Source: UBA7455 sp026713185
GTDB taxonomy: Bacteria; Pseudomonadota; Gammaproteobacteria; Pseudomonadales; Azotimanducaceae
DNA: 64,000 nt
Assembly: GCA_963665785.1 (NCBI GenBank)
Contig: OY762456.1
Location: 2,418,001-2,482,000, forward strand
Reading direction: 5' to 3'
Part shown: positions 56,235 through 64,000 of the stretch, piece by piece
How positions within the stretch are numbered: position 1 is the first letter of the stretch
How the letters are laid out: every line of letters begins with the position of its first letter
The notes under the pieces: generated by a model
Seen by the model: the letters and a program-made list of their open reading frames with translations, nothing else
What the model was told of the DNA's origin: nothing
Databases searched by the model: none
Made by a program: the position numbers and the translations under genes

Positions 56235-57964
56235 TGGATATCAGGCAACTCCTGGACCAGGCATTCACCGGTGTGTTAACGGATATCTGCGGAACCGACA
56301 CACCCGGAATTGTAAAACAGGCCCAAAAGGCTGAATTTGGCCACTATCAGGCTAACGGTGTTCTCGGCGCTGCCAAAAAGGTTGGAACCAATCCCCGGGA
56401 TCTTGCCGCCCGGGTAGTTAATCAAATCGGCATGGAAGATATATTCAGTATGGATATTGCCGGTCCGGGGTTCATCAACATCAGACTGCAACCCGGGTTT
56501 ATTCAAAGTGAACTATGCCGGAGGTGGCGCAACTTTGGTATCGACCCGGTTCAGCCACAGAAGTATGTCGTTGATTATTCCGCGGTAAATCTTGCCAAGG
56601 AAATGCACATCGGTCATTTGCGATCCACCACCATTGGTGATGCCATAGTACGCATACTGGAATTTCTGGGTCACGAGGTTGTCCGTGCAAATCACGTTGG
56701 CGACTGGGGATCGCAATTCGGCAGGTTACTGGCCTATATGAACCTGCGGTCAAACTCGGGGGAATCGATTTCGACAGAACTCTCTGATCTGGAAAAATTC
56801 TATCAGGAAGCCAGTACGATGTTCCGCAACGATGAAGCATTTGCAGCAGATGCACGAAACTACGTGGTGCGACTTCAGAGTGGCGATGAAACATGTCTGG
56901 CACTGTGGCGGCAATTCATCTCCATTTCCATAGAACACTGTCAGGCAGTCTACGACAAATTCGACATCAGCCTCACCAAAGCCGATATCAGGGCAGAAAG
57001 TGCGTACAACGACGACCTTCCCCTGGTGGTAAATGAATTAACCGAAATCGGGCTGCTGGAGGACAGCGATGGCGCCAAATGCGTATTCCTGGATGAATTT
57101 ACCGGCAAAGACGGTAAACCACTTCCCGCCATCGTGCAGAAATCCGATGGCGGCTACCCTTATATGGCCACCGACATTGCAGCGGTTCGTTATCGTACCG
57201 GTAATCTGGCGGCAGACAAGGTGCTCTACGTGGTAGGTAGAGATCAACAACTGCATTTTCAGCAGCTCTTTGCCGTGGCAAAAGCCGCAGGGTACATTCA
57301 GGATCGTCATGAGTTTAGACATCTGCCATTCGGTATGGTGCTGAAACCGGACGGCAGCCGATTCAAAACCCGTGACGGTGGAGATGTCAAACTCTCCGAT
57401 GTACTGGATGAAGCCGTAGATCGGGCTCTGGTACTGGTTTCCGGGAAGAATCCTGATCTCCAGGAGGCAACAAGACGGAAAATTGCAAGAGTGGTCGCCA
57501 ATGGCGCCGTGAAATACGCAGAACTCTCCAGGAACAGAGTCACGGACTACACCTTTGATTGGGACACCATGCTCGCCTTTGAAGGGAATACAGCGCCCTA
57601 CCTGCAGTACGCCTATACCCGAATCTGCAGTATTTTTCGTCGCGCCGGCGTATCAGGGGAATCCCTGCAGGCAACATCGGCAGATGATTTTCATCTTCTG
57701 GAAAAACAGGAAATTCGTCTCGCCGTCAAACTACTGCAATTCAACGAGGCCATAGCGAGTGTACTGGATGATTACCAGGCCAATGTCCTGTGTAATTACC
57801 TCTATGAACTCAGCAGTCTGTTCATGGCATTCTACGAACACTGTCCTATCATTGATTCGGAAGACTCCATCAAAACCAGCCGGTTGTTTTTGAGTCGTTT
57901 GACTGCACAGACGCTCAAACAGGGTCTGAATCTACTGGGCATAGAAACCGTTGAGAAAATGTAG
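56231..57964 (+). CDS. argS: Arginyl-tRNA synthetase
   Basis: The 577-residue class I synthetase has an N-terminal Add1 domain, HIGH motif in NLAKEMHIGHLRSTTIGDAIV, GDWGSQFGRLL, and DGGYPYMATDIAAVRYR. The anticodon-binding helical domain ends in LSSLFMAFYEHCPIIDSE and a final hydrophobic helix with a hydroxyl-rich LTAQTLKQGLNLLGIETVEKM. The KMSKS motif is absent, as is usual in ArgS; GSRFKTRDGGDVKL takes its place. It charges tRNA-Arg. It overlaps the preceding left-handed helix gene. Confidence 0.96.
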   Translation: MMDIRQLLDQAFTGVLTDICGTDTPGIVKQAQKAEFGHYQANGVLGAAKKVGTNPRDLAARVVNQIGMEDIFSMDIAGPGFINIRLQPGFIQSELCRRWRNFGIDPVQPQKYVVDYSAVNLAKEMHIGHLRSTTIGDAIVRILEFLGHEVVRANHVGDWGSQFGRLLAYMNLRSNSGESISTELSDLEKFYQEASTMFRNDEAFAADARNYVVRLQSGDETCLALWRQFISISIEHCQAVYDKFDISLTKADIRAESAYNDDLPLVVNELTEIGLLEDSDGAKCVFLDEFTGKDGKPLPAIVQKSDGGYPYMATDIAAVRYRTGNLAADKVLYVVGRDQQLHFQQLFAVAKAAGYIQDRHEFRHLPFGMVLKPDGSRFKTRDGGDVKLSDVLDEAVDRALVLVSGKNPDLQEATRRKIARVVANGAVKYAELSRNRVTDYTFDWDTMLAFEGNTAPYLQYAYTRICSIFRRAGVSGESLQATSADDFHLLEKQEIRLAVKLLQFNEAIASVLDDYQANVLCNYLYELSSLFMAFYEHCPIIDSEDSIKTSRLFLSRLTAQTLKQGLNLLGIETVEKM

Positions 57965-57965
57965 A

Positions 57966-58475
57966 ATGGATACGGCAATTATTGCAGCAAGGTCTTTGAA
58001 TGGCATAATCGGTAATGGATCTTCGATCCCCTGGCGGGTGAAGGGCGAACAGGCAATGTTCAAAAAGATCACCATGGGCGGCATACTGATCATGGGTCGA
58101 AAGACGTTTGACGCCATCGGGCGGCCACTGCCAGGAAGATCGACTATTATCATCACCCGCAACCTCGACTACACCCGGGAACAGTGTCTGGTCTGTCATT
58201 CACTGGAAACTGCCCTGTGCCGTGCCACAACGCTTGATCGACCCGTTTTTATCGCTGGTGGGGGTGATATTTATCGACAGTCGTTACCGCTGGTGAATAC
58301 CGTGCACCTGACCACTATCCAGGCGGAATTCTGTGGTGACACACGGTTCCCTGATTTTCCAACTGACGACTTTACTCTCGAAGAAGAACAGTTCCATACC
58401 GCCGATATCAATTACATATACCAACGCTATCAACGGGATTGTCCAACAGATCAGAATTACCGGTTAGCGCCTTGA
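57966..58475 (+). CDS. folA: Dihydrofolate reductase
   Basis: From ATG 57966 the enzyme has 169 residues. Motifs are AIIAARSLNGIIGNGSSIPW, GGILIMGRKTFDAIGRPLPGR, IIITRNLDY and FIAGGGDIYRQSLPLVNTVHLT. It reduces dihydrofolate to tetrahydrofolate with NADPH. In E. coli FolA the position after IPW is NLPADL; here it reads RVKGEQAMFKK, so the sequence is divergent around the Met20 loop. A start 15 bp earlier (TTG) is possible but would overlap the argS stop. Confidence 0.92.
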   Translation: MDTAIIAARSLNGIIGNGSSIPWRVKGEQAMFKKITMGGILIMGRKTFDAIGRPLPGRSTIIITRNLDYTREQCLVCHSLETALCRATTLDRPVFIAGGGDIYRQSLPLVNTVHLTTIQAEFCGDTRFPDFPTDDFTLEEEQFHTADINYIYQRYQRDCPTDQNYRLAP

Positions 58476-58486
58476 GAGTCGATCAT

Positions 58487-59029
58487 ATGGCAACACAGAA
58501 ACTCCCGGCTGAACTCAGAAGCAGACTTGCCTCTCTGGGTATCTCCGATGATCACCTGCGCGCCTGCAAGTTGCCACTCCAGGAAGAAGCGATAAACATC
58601 ATACGTTCCGAGGACGACGTCTTTGGGCGGGTGCAGCATATGACACCTGCCACCCTGCATTACTGGCAAAAAATGAAGCAGGCAGCATCCAGGGACGGCA
58701 TCGGGCTGGCCATAGTTTCTGCGTATCGTTCAATCGACTATCAATGCAGGTTGATTGCAGGAAAATTAGAAAAGGGACAGTGTATTAATGCCATTTTAAA
58801 CGTCAATGCAATTCCCGGTTTCAGCGAACATCATACCGGCAGAGCCATCGACCTGACCTGCCAGGGACATGAACCATTGAACGAATCCTTTGAAAGTACG
58901 GATGCCTTCAGATGGTTGACCCATCATGCCGGGCAGTTTCACTTCACCATGAGTTATCCACGGGACAATCCCGCCGGCATCATCTATGAACCCTGGCACT
59001 GGATCTGCCAGGAAGAGACGCCGCTTTGA
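58487..59029 (+). CDS. VanY-like D-alanyl-D-alanine carboxypeptidase (M15B)
   Basis: About 180 residues from ATG 58487 (MATQKLPAELR). The M15B zinc peptidase signatures are IVSAYRSIDYQCRLI, PGFSEHHTGRAIDL (SxHxxGxAxD) and IIYEPWHW (EPWHxR/W), giving the zinc His-Asp-His and catalytic Glu. It would trim terminal D-Ala from peptidoglycan stem peptides, or act on free muropeptides. No signal peptide is seen, unlike many periplasmic carboxypeptidases, so the location is not certain. It lies near folA on the same strand. Confidence 0.84.
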   Translation: MATQKLPAELRSRLASLGISDDHLRACKLPLQEEAINIIRSEDDVFGRVQHMTPATLHYWQKMKQAASRDGIGLAIVSAYRSIDYQCRLIAGKLEKGQCINAILNVNAIPGFSEHHTGRAIDLTCQGHEPLNESFESTDAFRWLTHHAGQFHFTMSYPRDNPAGIIYEPWHWICQEETPL

Positions 59030-59047
59030 CACGGCAATCTCCAATAA

Positions 59048-59278
59048 AGTTGCTGGAACAACGTAAGCGATCAAGGTAAATACAAAGCAGAAACAGTAGC
59101 CAAAGTAGACGATGCATCAATTGCTCCTTTGAGTTGGGCACAAAGGCTCAAACGAGTTTTTAATTTGGAGATTAACCGATGCCCTTTCTGCGGCGGTACC
59201 ATGCGTGTTAATGCTGAATACAGGCTTTTGAGTAGCAGGCTCAACATCAAAGGCTGCCTGGTTATAAAATCTGTATAG
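59048..59278 (+). pseudogene. Remnant of an IS91-type transposase, C-terminal end
   Basis: A frame open from 59048 to 59278 contains APLSWAQRLKRVFNLEI followed by CPFCGGTMRV, a pattern found at the C-terminus of IS91/IS801-type transposases (LSWAxLLKRVFxIDxxxCPxCGG). Nothing of the catalytic N-terminus is present upstream, so only the end of the element remains. It is 160 bp before the intact insertion sequence at 59438. Confidence 0.72.
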
Positions 59279-59437
59279 AGATCAATCTGGTTGCGTGTAA
59301 GCCAACAGCTATACATCTTATCAGCCATTGGCCATCTTTCATTGGTGTACTTAATTTAACGCGAAGTTCTCTCAATACTACCCACCGAGTATACTATACT
59401 TCTATAGGTTATCGTGAAAATGTGGTTTAGATATCTA

Positions 59438-61542
59438 CAGGGCGATCTTAAAGTTGAGTCGCTCTGAAGTCAGTTGCATTGGGGTGTTGCCAGATTGGCA
59501 CCCTACTTTTTTCAGTGGTGTTTTTTAGTGGTTTTGCGAGTCGTTTGGGAACTGGTCGGTACCCTGATTCTAAGGCTGGGGTTGGGTACCGAGGTCGCAG
59601 GCGAGCGCGCATGTCGCCGCCGACGTTGTGGGGCGATTGGGTTGGCGTTTTGGGGTCAGGCGGTGCTGAGCACTTCGCGCAGGGCCTCGTCCTGCCGGGC
59701 GGCGTAGTGTCGGTGGGCTTGGGGCTGGTGTCGGAAGCGACCGCGCAGGCGGACGATGGAGATGGCGGCGTTGGATAGGCAGGCGAGGTTGCGCGGCAGC
59801 TTGCCGTTACGCACGCGGGAGCGGTCTTCGTCGTAGGAGAAGTCGCGCACGTAGTGCAGGCGGTTCTCGATCTCCCAATGGCCACGGTTGAGGGCGAGCA
59901 CTTCGGCTGGCCCGGCCCGCTCCGGCCCCAGGGAGGTGAGGCCGTGGGTGGCCTCGACGGAGCATTTGCCGGTCGAGATCACGGTCCGCTCGCGCACGAT
60001 GCGGAACGCTTGGCGCCGACCCGGCAGGGCCGCGACGCCCGCATCGACGCCGTCGAGCGGGACCAGGGCGCAGGTTCGCACCTCGAGTCGCCCGTGGCCC
60101 TTGTCCGCAGTGCTAAACGCGGGGGCGGCGTCCCAATCGAACGCCTGGAGATCGTCCAGCAGGTCCTGGTGGTTGCCCTTCACCGGCATGACGTAGTCCG
60201 CTCCCTTCTCGACGATGAGGCTGGCGGTCTTGGGGCAGCTATGTAGGGCGTCGAGCGTCAACAAACGGTCCGCCACGTCCAACTCGCGGATCAGCCGCCG
60301 CGCCCCAAGGATCTCCCCGCCAGCACTGTCCGAAGCGACCTGCCCCGCCACCAGGCCCGCGCCGTGCACCACTGCGGCGATGAACATCCGGTCCGGGTCG
60401 GGGCCGCCCGGGCGGTTGAGTGGGGCCGACTTGCCGTCGATGGCCAAGGCCCCGTCGGGCGCTTGCCGCGCCGCCGTGAAGGCCCGCACCGCCGCATCGA
60501 GTGCGTCCGGGTCCAACGCCGACAGGATGCGATGGATGCTCGCGCGCGAGGGCGGCGTCCGTTGCCCTGTCGTCGGGCTGCGGAAGGCCCGCACGGCCGC
60601 CAACTGCGGCTGGTCCAGCCGTTGCGCGAACTCGGATATGGCGGCCGCCCCCTGTGCCCCGGCGAGCTTCGCCGCCGCCGAGATCGCCAAAACACTCGCC
60701 AGCGAGTGGCGCACGCCCCGCGCCGAGCGGAACTCGGGGACACCGCGCAGGCAATCGAACAGGCTACGTAGCCGCCCCGCCGACGGCACCTCCGGCTGCC
60801 CGCGCCCGCAGCCCCACGACGCCGGTTCGTCAAGCCCGCCGAGTGCCTCCCGCGCGCCCCGTACCAGCGGGTACACCAACATCGCCTTCGGCTGCCCATG
60901 CTCGACCCAACCGCCGCCCGACCGGGCGAAGCCCTTGGTCTGACCAACCGACGTCCAGTTTGCCGCCAAATAGCAAGTGCCCTTGAACCGGGACGGGTCC
61001 ACAAAGGTCTCGGCCAGCAGCACCGGATGCCCGAACAGCGTCTCCATGTCGCTAGACAGGCGGCGAACGGAGAGCGCCAGCACCCGCGAGGCGAGGTTGC
61101 GAACCCGAGCCGCAGGCAGAACCAGAAAACGACAGTTGTTCGCCACCAAGTGCAGCCGACGGAATTGCTGCTCCGCTGCCCAGCCGATCCACCCATCCCT
61201 GGCTTGCGCCTTGAACGCCCCCGAACACCAGCCCAAAAGCGCCAGCCATTGTCCGTCCGGTCCCGCCGCCACATGCCGAAGGCCGCCGCCGAACATCCCC
61301 CGGAAGCCCAAGTAGTGACCAGTGTCCATCACCCGGTCCCACTCCGCCCGCTCCGCCGCGTCCCGAACCGGACGCACCGAAACCTGAGACAACGAATAGC
61401 CAAGCCCGTCCCGCGCCTTCCCCATCACAATGCTCCCAAACGTCAAATTACCGAGCATTATCACGCAAACCTGCCCCTTTGTCCAGTAGCAAAGATAGAA
61501 TAATTAGTTCAAACGCTTGGACACGACTTTAAGATCGCCCTG
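59438..61542. mobile_element. Complete insertion sequence with 17-bp inverted repeats
   Basis: CAGGGCGATCTTAAAGT at 59438-59454 is perfectly complementary to the sequence at 61526-61542. TTAGATATCTA is found directly outside both ends (59427-59437 and 61543-61553), an 11-bp match that contains a 10-bp palindrome and fits a target-site duplication of the size reported for ISAs1-type elements. The element is 2105 bp, high in GC, with one transposase gene. Intact ends, duplication and frame suggest recent insertion. Confidence 0.93.
59656..61464 (-). CDS. ISAs1-type transposase with N-terminal DUF4338/DruA-like domain
   Basis: The 602-residue protein has two parts. The first about 220 residues resemble DUF4338/DruA-like proteins: MDTGHYLGFRGMFGGGLRHVA, LVANNCRFLVLPAARVRNLASRVLAL, and PVLLAETFVDPSRFKGTCYLAANWTSVGQTKG. 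The remainder is an ISAs1-type DDE transposase: GALAIDGKSAP, LTLDALHSCPKTASLIVEKGADYVMPVKGNHQDL, and GHGRLEVRTCALV, giving the D, D and E of the triad. DUF4338/DruA is also the defining protein of the Druantia anti-phage system, and here it sits inside a transposon. Its GC content is far above that of the genes before 59 kb. Confidence 0.88.
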   Translation of the reverse strand: MIMLGNLTFGSIVMGKARDGLGYSLSQVSVRPVRDAAERAEWDRVMDTGHYLGFRGMFGGGLRHVAAGPDGQWLALLGWCSGAFKAQARDGWIGWAAEQQFRRLHLVANNCRFLVLPAARVRNLASRVLALSVRRLSSDMETLFGHPVLLAETFVDPSRFKGTCYLAANWTSVGQTKGFARSGGGWVEHGQPKAMLVYPLVRGAREALGGLDEPASWGCGRGQPEVPSAGRLRSLFDCLRGVPEFRSARGVRHSLASVLAISAAAKLAGAQGAAAISEFAQRLDQPQLAAVRAFRSPTTGQRTPPSRASIHRILSALDPDALDAAVRAFTAARQAPDGALAIDGKSAPLNRPGGPDPDRMFIAAVVHGAGLVAGQVASDSAGGEILGARRLIRELDVADRLLTLDALHSCPKTASLIVEKGADYVMPVKGNHQDLLDDLQAFDWDAAPAFSTADKGHGRLEVRTCALVPLDGVDAGVAALPGRRQAFRIVRERTVISTGKCSVEATHGLTSLGPERAGPAEVLALNRGHWEIENRLHYVRDFSYDEDRSRVRNGKLPRNLACLSNAAISIVRLRGRFRHQPQAHRHYAARQDEALREVLSTA

Positions 61543-61562
61543 TTAGATATCTAACAATAGGC

Positions 61563-61589
61563 TTGACAAACGTGAAATGCGCCTATCCT
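61563..61589 (+). promoter_or_regulatory. Possible sigma-70 promoter before the octamer array
   Basis: TTGACA at 61563-61568 is 15 bases before TATCCT at 61584-61589. Spacing is short and the -10 is poor, so this is tentative. It lies just outside the IS right end and points to the array and the Calx-beta gene. Confidence 0.3.
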
Positions 61590-61597
61590 GATATTAT

Positions 61598-61869
61598 GAT
61601 CGCCGGATCGCCGGATCGCCGGATCGCCGGATCGCCGGATCGCCGGATCGCCGGATCGCCGGATCGCCGGATCGCCGGATCGCCGGATCGCCGGATCGCC
61701 GGATCGCCGGATCGCCGGATCGCCGGATCGCCGGATCGCCGGATCGCCGGATCGCCGGATCGCCGGATCGCCGGATCGCCGGATCGCCGGATCGCCGGAT
61801 CGCCGGATCGCCGGATCGCCGGATCGCCGGATCGCCGGATCGCCGGATCGCCGGATCGCCGGATCGCCG
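61598..61869. repeat. Perfect tandem array of 34 copies of GATCGCCG
   Basis: The 8-bp unit GATCGCCG repeats without error over 272 bp, from 61598 to 61869. Because 8 is not a multiple of 3, a protein reading through changes frame if the copy number changes by one. Every copy has a GATC (Dam-type) site. The array begins right after an ATG (61596) and ends where the Calx-beta gene begins. Assembly may under- or overcount such arrays. Confidence 0.97.
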
Positions 61870-64000
61870 GTGTTGAGTTTATCCGGCGCGCACGTGGCGA
61901 GCCTCCCGGCACCGGCCTCTGCTCGCGGGCCGCCTCCCGGCAACCACCTGGCGAACAGCCTCTTCCCGCCCCTGATCGCCCTGCTGCTTGGCCTGTTCGC
62001 CCCGAACGCCACCGCGCAGACCACCGATCCTCTTCCGGTCATCTCCGTTTCCTCGCCCGGGGCCGCCGAGGATTCGGGCACGCTCACCTTCAATGTCACG
62101 CTCGACCGTGCGAGCGCGACCGCGGTCAGCGTGGATTACGCGGACTCGCGGCGGGGAACCGCGCAGCCGGGCGCCGATTACGAGGCGCTGACCGCGGGCA
62201 CGCTGACGTTCGCCGCCAGCGAGACGAGCAAGACCGTGACTGTAACGCTCAAGGACGACGGGTTGATCGAACCCGACGAGACCGTCGGGCTGCGGTTCAG
62301 CAGGCCGGAGAACGCCAGTCTGAAGGGCGGCGGCGTCAGCCTGTTCGTGGCGGGCGCGATCACCGATGACGACCGTGGTCATACGATCCTCATCAGGGGT
62401 GCGAAAGGATCTGAATCCATCCTCTCGGTGCAGGAAGGCGACAAAGCCGTGTTCCATGTCGAGCAGGAAGACTTCGATCTGGGTCTTTTCGACGAGGATA
62501 TCGTCTTCACCTGGAGCACGATCGACGGCACCGCGACCGCCGGATCCGATTACACGGCCGTTGCCAAGCGCCGCGCCACCCTGAAGGCGGGCGCGAGGAG
62601 TGTGGCGATCGAGGTCGAGACGCTGGCCGATGCGCCAAGCGATTCGAAGGAAACCTTTCAGGTTCAGATCGACGAGGTGATTTCGCCGGTCGGCAGGACC
62701 CGCCTGTTTCGCGTCCCAACCAAAGCCACGGCCACCATACACGACGGCGCCACCCTGTGGATTCTGGACGCCGAAAAACAGACCGAAGGGCAGACGCTGG
62801 TGTTTCCCGTCATCGTCGGGGACGAATCGGGCACAGCCGAATTGGTGCGCTGGAGAACCGAGATGCACACGGGCCGCAACAGTGCAAGGGAGGTTACGGA
62901 CTACACCGGCGCCGACTGGACCTTCTTGAGCTTCCAACCGGGCGAATCCCGCGCAAACATAAGCGTCGAAACGCTGCAGGATTCCGTCGACGAGCCGGAC
63001 GAGGCCTTCTCGGTGGTCATTAGCGTCGCGGGAAATTCCAGCCTTGAATTGGTCCGCGCGCGCGCGATTGGCGTCATCCGCGATGACGACCCGAGCCCGA
63101 AGGTCGCGATCGCGAACGCTTCGGCGGCCGAGGGTCAAAAGCTGACCTTCAACGTCACGCTGGACAAGGCTTCCGAAAAATCCGTCGAACTCGGCTGGGC
63201 GACGAAGGCGCCGGCCTCGGCGGCGGCGGCCTTCGGCCAGGACTACACCGGCGCGCAGAGCGGCAAACTCTCCATCGCGCCCGGGGTCACCGCCGCCACC
63301 ATCGAGTTCACGGCCACCGACGACGACATCGACGAGCCGGACGAGACCTTCGAGTTACGGCTTTTCGATGTCGCCGCGGGGATGGTCGAAATGGGGGACG
63401 CCACCGGCACGATTCTCGACAACGATCTCCCCACATTTTCGATCTCCGGTGCGCCAACGGCGGTCGAAGGAGACAATGTCAAATTGCGATTCCAACTGAG
63501 CCTTTCCCGCGCACAGGACACGGACGCGAAGGTAACCGTTGACGGTAAGAACATAAGCGCCATTAAGGGCCAGGATTTCAGCCTGGCCAGAACCATACAG
63601 ACCTTTACTCCCGGACAGGTGGCCCGCGAAATCGAAGTCATTGTGTACAACGACGAGATTACGGAAGACACCGAAAGCTTCAAGGTGGTGCTTTCCGATC
63701 CCAGCGGCGCGAGGATCGCGAAAGGCGAGGCCACCGGCACGATCACCGACGATGACCGCCTCCGCGTTTGGATTGCCAACACCGTGCTCGAGGTTGCCGA
63801 AGGGGAAGACATTGAGGTGCTCGTGCGGCGCAGTAGTAACTCGGCAGGACTCCAATCTTTCGTGGTATGCCCGCGGAGCACAGGCACGGGACGGGGCCAC
63901 GCGTCTATCGAAATGCCAAACCGGGATTTGTATGTGGGTGGGATAGGAAACAATCCGGATTGCCTGGGCACCGGCTTTGTAAGTTTTTCATCAAGCTCTT
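61870..64000 (+). CDS. Multi-Calx-beta exported protein, partial
   Basis: The frame is open from 61600 through the array to the right edge and has no stop, so the gene is truncated by the window. I place a start at GTG 61870, or GTG 61894. A hydrophobic segment with signal-like cleavage (FPPLIALLLGLFAPNATAQ) follows at 61957-62013. At least five Calx-beta repeats then appear, each about 110 residues, with ends at ITDDD, IHDG, IRDDD, ILDND and ITDDD, and a sixth begins near 63765. GC is high. Such proteins are usually large secreted or surface adhesins that bind calcium. The frame before the start carries the octamer array, and the ATG at 61596 is out of frame with it. Confidence 0.78.
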   Translation, partial: MLSLSGAHVASLPAPASARGPPPGNHLANSLFPPLIALLLGLFAPNATAQTTDPLPVISVSSPGAAEDSGTLTFNVTLDRASATAVSVDYADSRRGTAQPGADYEALTAGTLTFAASETSKTVTVTLKDDGLIEPDETVGLRFSRPENASLKGGGVSLFVAGAITDDDRGHTILIRGAKGSESILSVQEGDKAVFHVEQEDFDLGLFDEDIVFTWSTIDGTATAGSDYTAVAKRRATLKAGARSVAIEVETLADAPSDSKETFQVQIDEVISPVGRTRLFRVPTKATATIHDGATLWILDAEKQTEGQTLVFPVIVGDESGTAELVRWRTEMHTGRNSAREVTDYTGADWTFLSFQPGESRANISVETLQDSVDEPDEAFSVVISVAGNSSLELVRARAIGVIRDDDPSPKVAIANASAAEGQKLTFNVTLDKASEKSVELGWATKAPASAAAAFGQDYTGAQSGKLSIAPGVTAATIEFTATDDDIDEPDETFELRLFDVAAGMVEMGDATGTILDNDLPTFSISGAPTAVEGDNVKLRFQLSLSRAQDTDAKVTVDGKNISAIKGQDFSLARTIQTFTPGQVAREIEVIVYNDEITEDTESFKVVLSDPSGARIAKGEATGTITDDDRLRVWIANTVLEVAEGEDIEVLVRRSSNSAGLQSFVVCPRSTGTGRGHASIEMPNRDLYVGGIGNNPDCLGTGFVSFSSSS

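Noticed and set aside
61598..61869. Octamer array considered as a CRISPR array
   Set aside because: Units are directly adjacent with no spacers, and no cas genes are present.
61563..62369. Long open frames through the octamer array on both strands
   Set aside because: They come from the repeat having no stop codon in any frame; their tails show no family similarity. The Calx-beta frame is the only one with recognisable domains.

Overview
The window looks like chromosomal DNA of a heterotrophic gammaproteobacterium, probably environmental or uncultured. Supporting signs are uvrC-pgsA adjacency, a GacA/UvrY-type regulator, the lolC-lolD-lolE cluster beside comEC and a DUF2062 gene, greB, a DUF3301 gene and a TonB-dependent receptor. 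No species can be named from the sequence. Most of the window has moderate GC; about 59.4-64 kb is visibly richer in GC and starts with a complete insertion sequence.

Layout. 0-3.6 kb: end of an MraY-like transferase, a RimJ-like acetyltransferase, an SDR, a redoxin whose catalytic codon is UGA, and an FkbM methyltransferase. 3.9-7.0 kb: pgsA, uvrC and a family-5 uracil-DNA glycosylase on the minus strand. 7.4-8.9 kb: a DDE transposase. 9.3-18.6 kb: tdh, a large Calx-beta/sugar dehydrogenase/cytochrome lipoprotein split by a frameshift, a PhoD-like phosphatase, a VOC protein, a GacA-like regulator, glutaryl-CoA dehydrogenase, a MerR-TPR protein and a DUF3301 protein. 18.7-29.6 kb: tRNA-Ser(TGA), greB-hisC, comEC, DUF2062, lolCDE, apbE, a D-cysteine desulfhydrase-like enzyme and a SPOR lipoprotein. 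29.7-34.1 kb: selA-selB and then a peroxiredoxin whose peroxidatic codon is UGA. 34.3-40.7 kb: an LLM oxidoreductase, a MacA/MacB-like export operon and an SDR. 40.8-44.7 kb: a Hen1-Pnkp RNA-repair operon. 44.8-49.4 kb: two PhyH-type dioxygenases, a nitroreductase, an ArsC-like protein whose catalytic codon is UGA, a CaiB-type CoA-transferase and a SnoaL-like protein. 49.4-59.0 kb: a TonB receptor divergent from a hybrid histidine kinase, a left-handed beta-helix protein, argS, folA and a VanY-like peptidase. 59.0-64 kb: an IS91-type remnant, a 2.1-kb IS encoding a DUF4338/DruA-like plus ISAs1 fusion, 34 perfect copies of an 8-bp repeat, and the start of a multi-Calx-beta protein that runs off the window.

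The strongest theme is selenium. SelA makes Sec-tRNA and SelB delivers it. Three separate thiol-redox genes (2.2, 33.6 and 47.3 kb) have an in-frame UGA exactly where the family's catalytic cysteine sits. Each is followed by a short stem-loop whose G-bearing loop lies about 21-22 nt beyond the UGA, as expected of a bacterial SECIS. No tRNA-Sec gene or selD was found in the window; they would have to lie elsewhere. A gene caller that treats UGA only as stop would split or lose all three selenoproteins.
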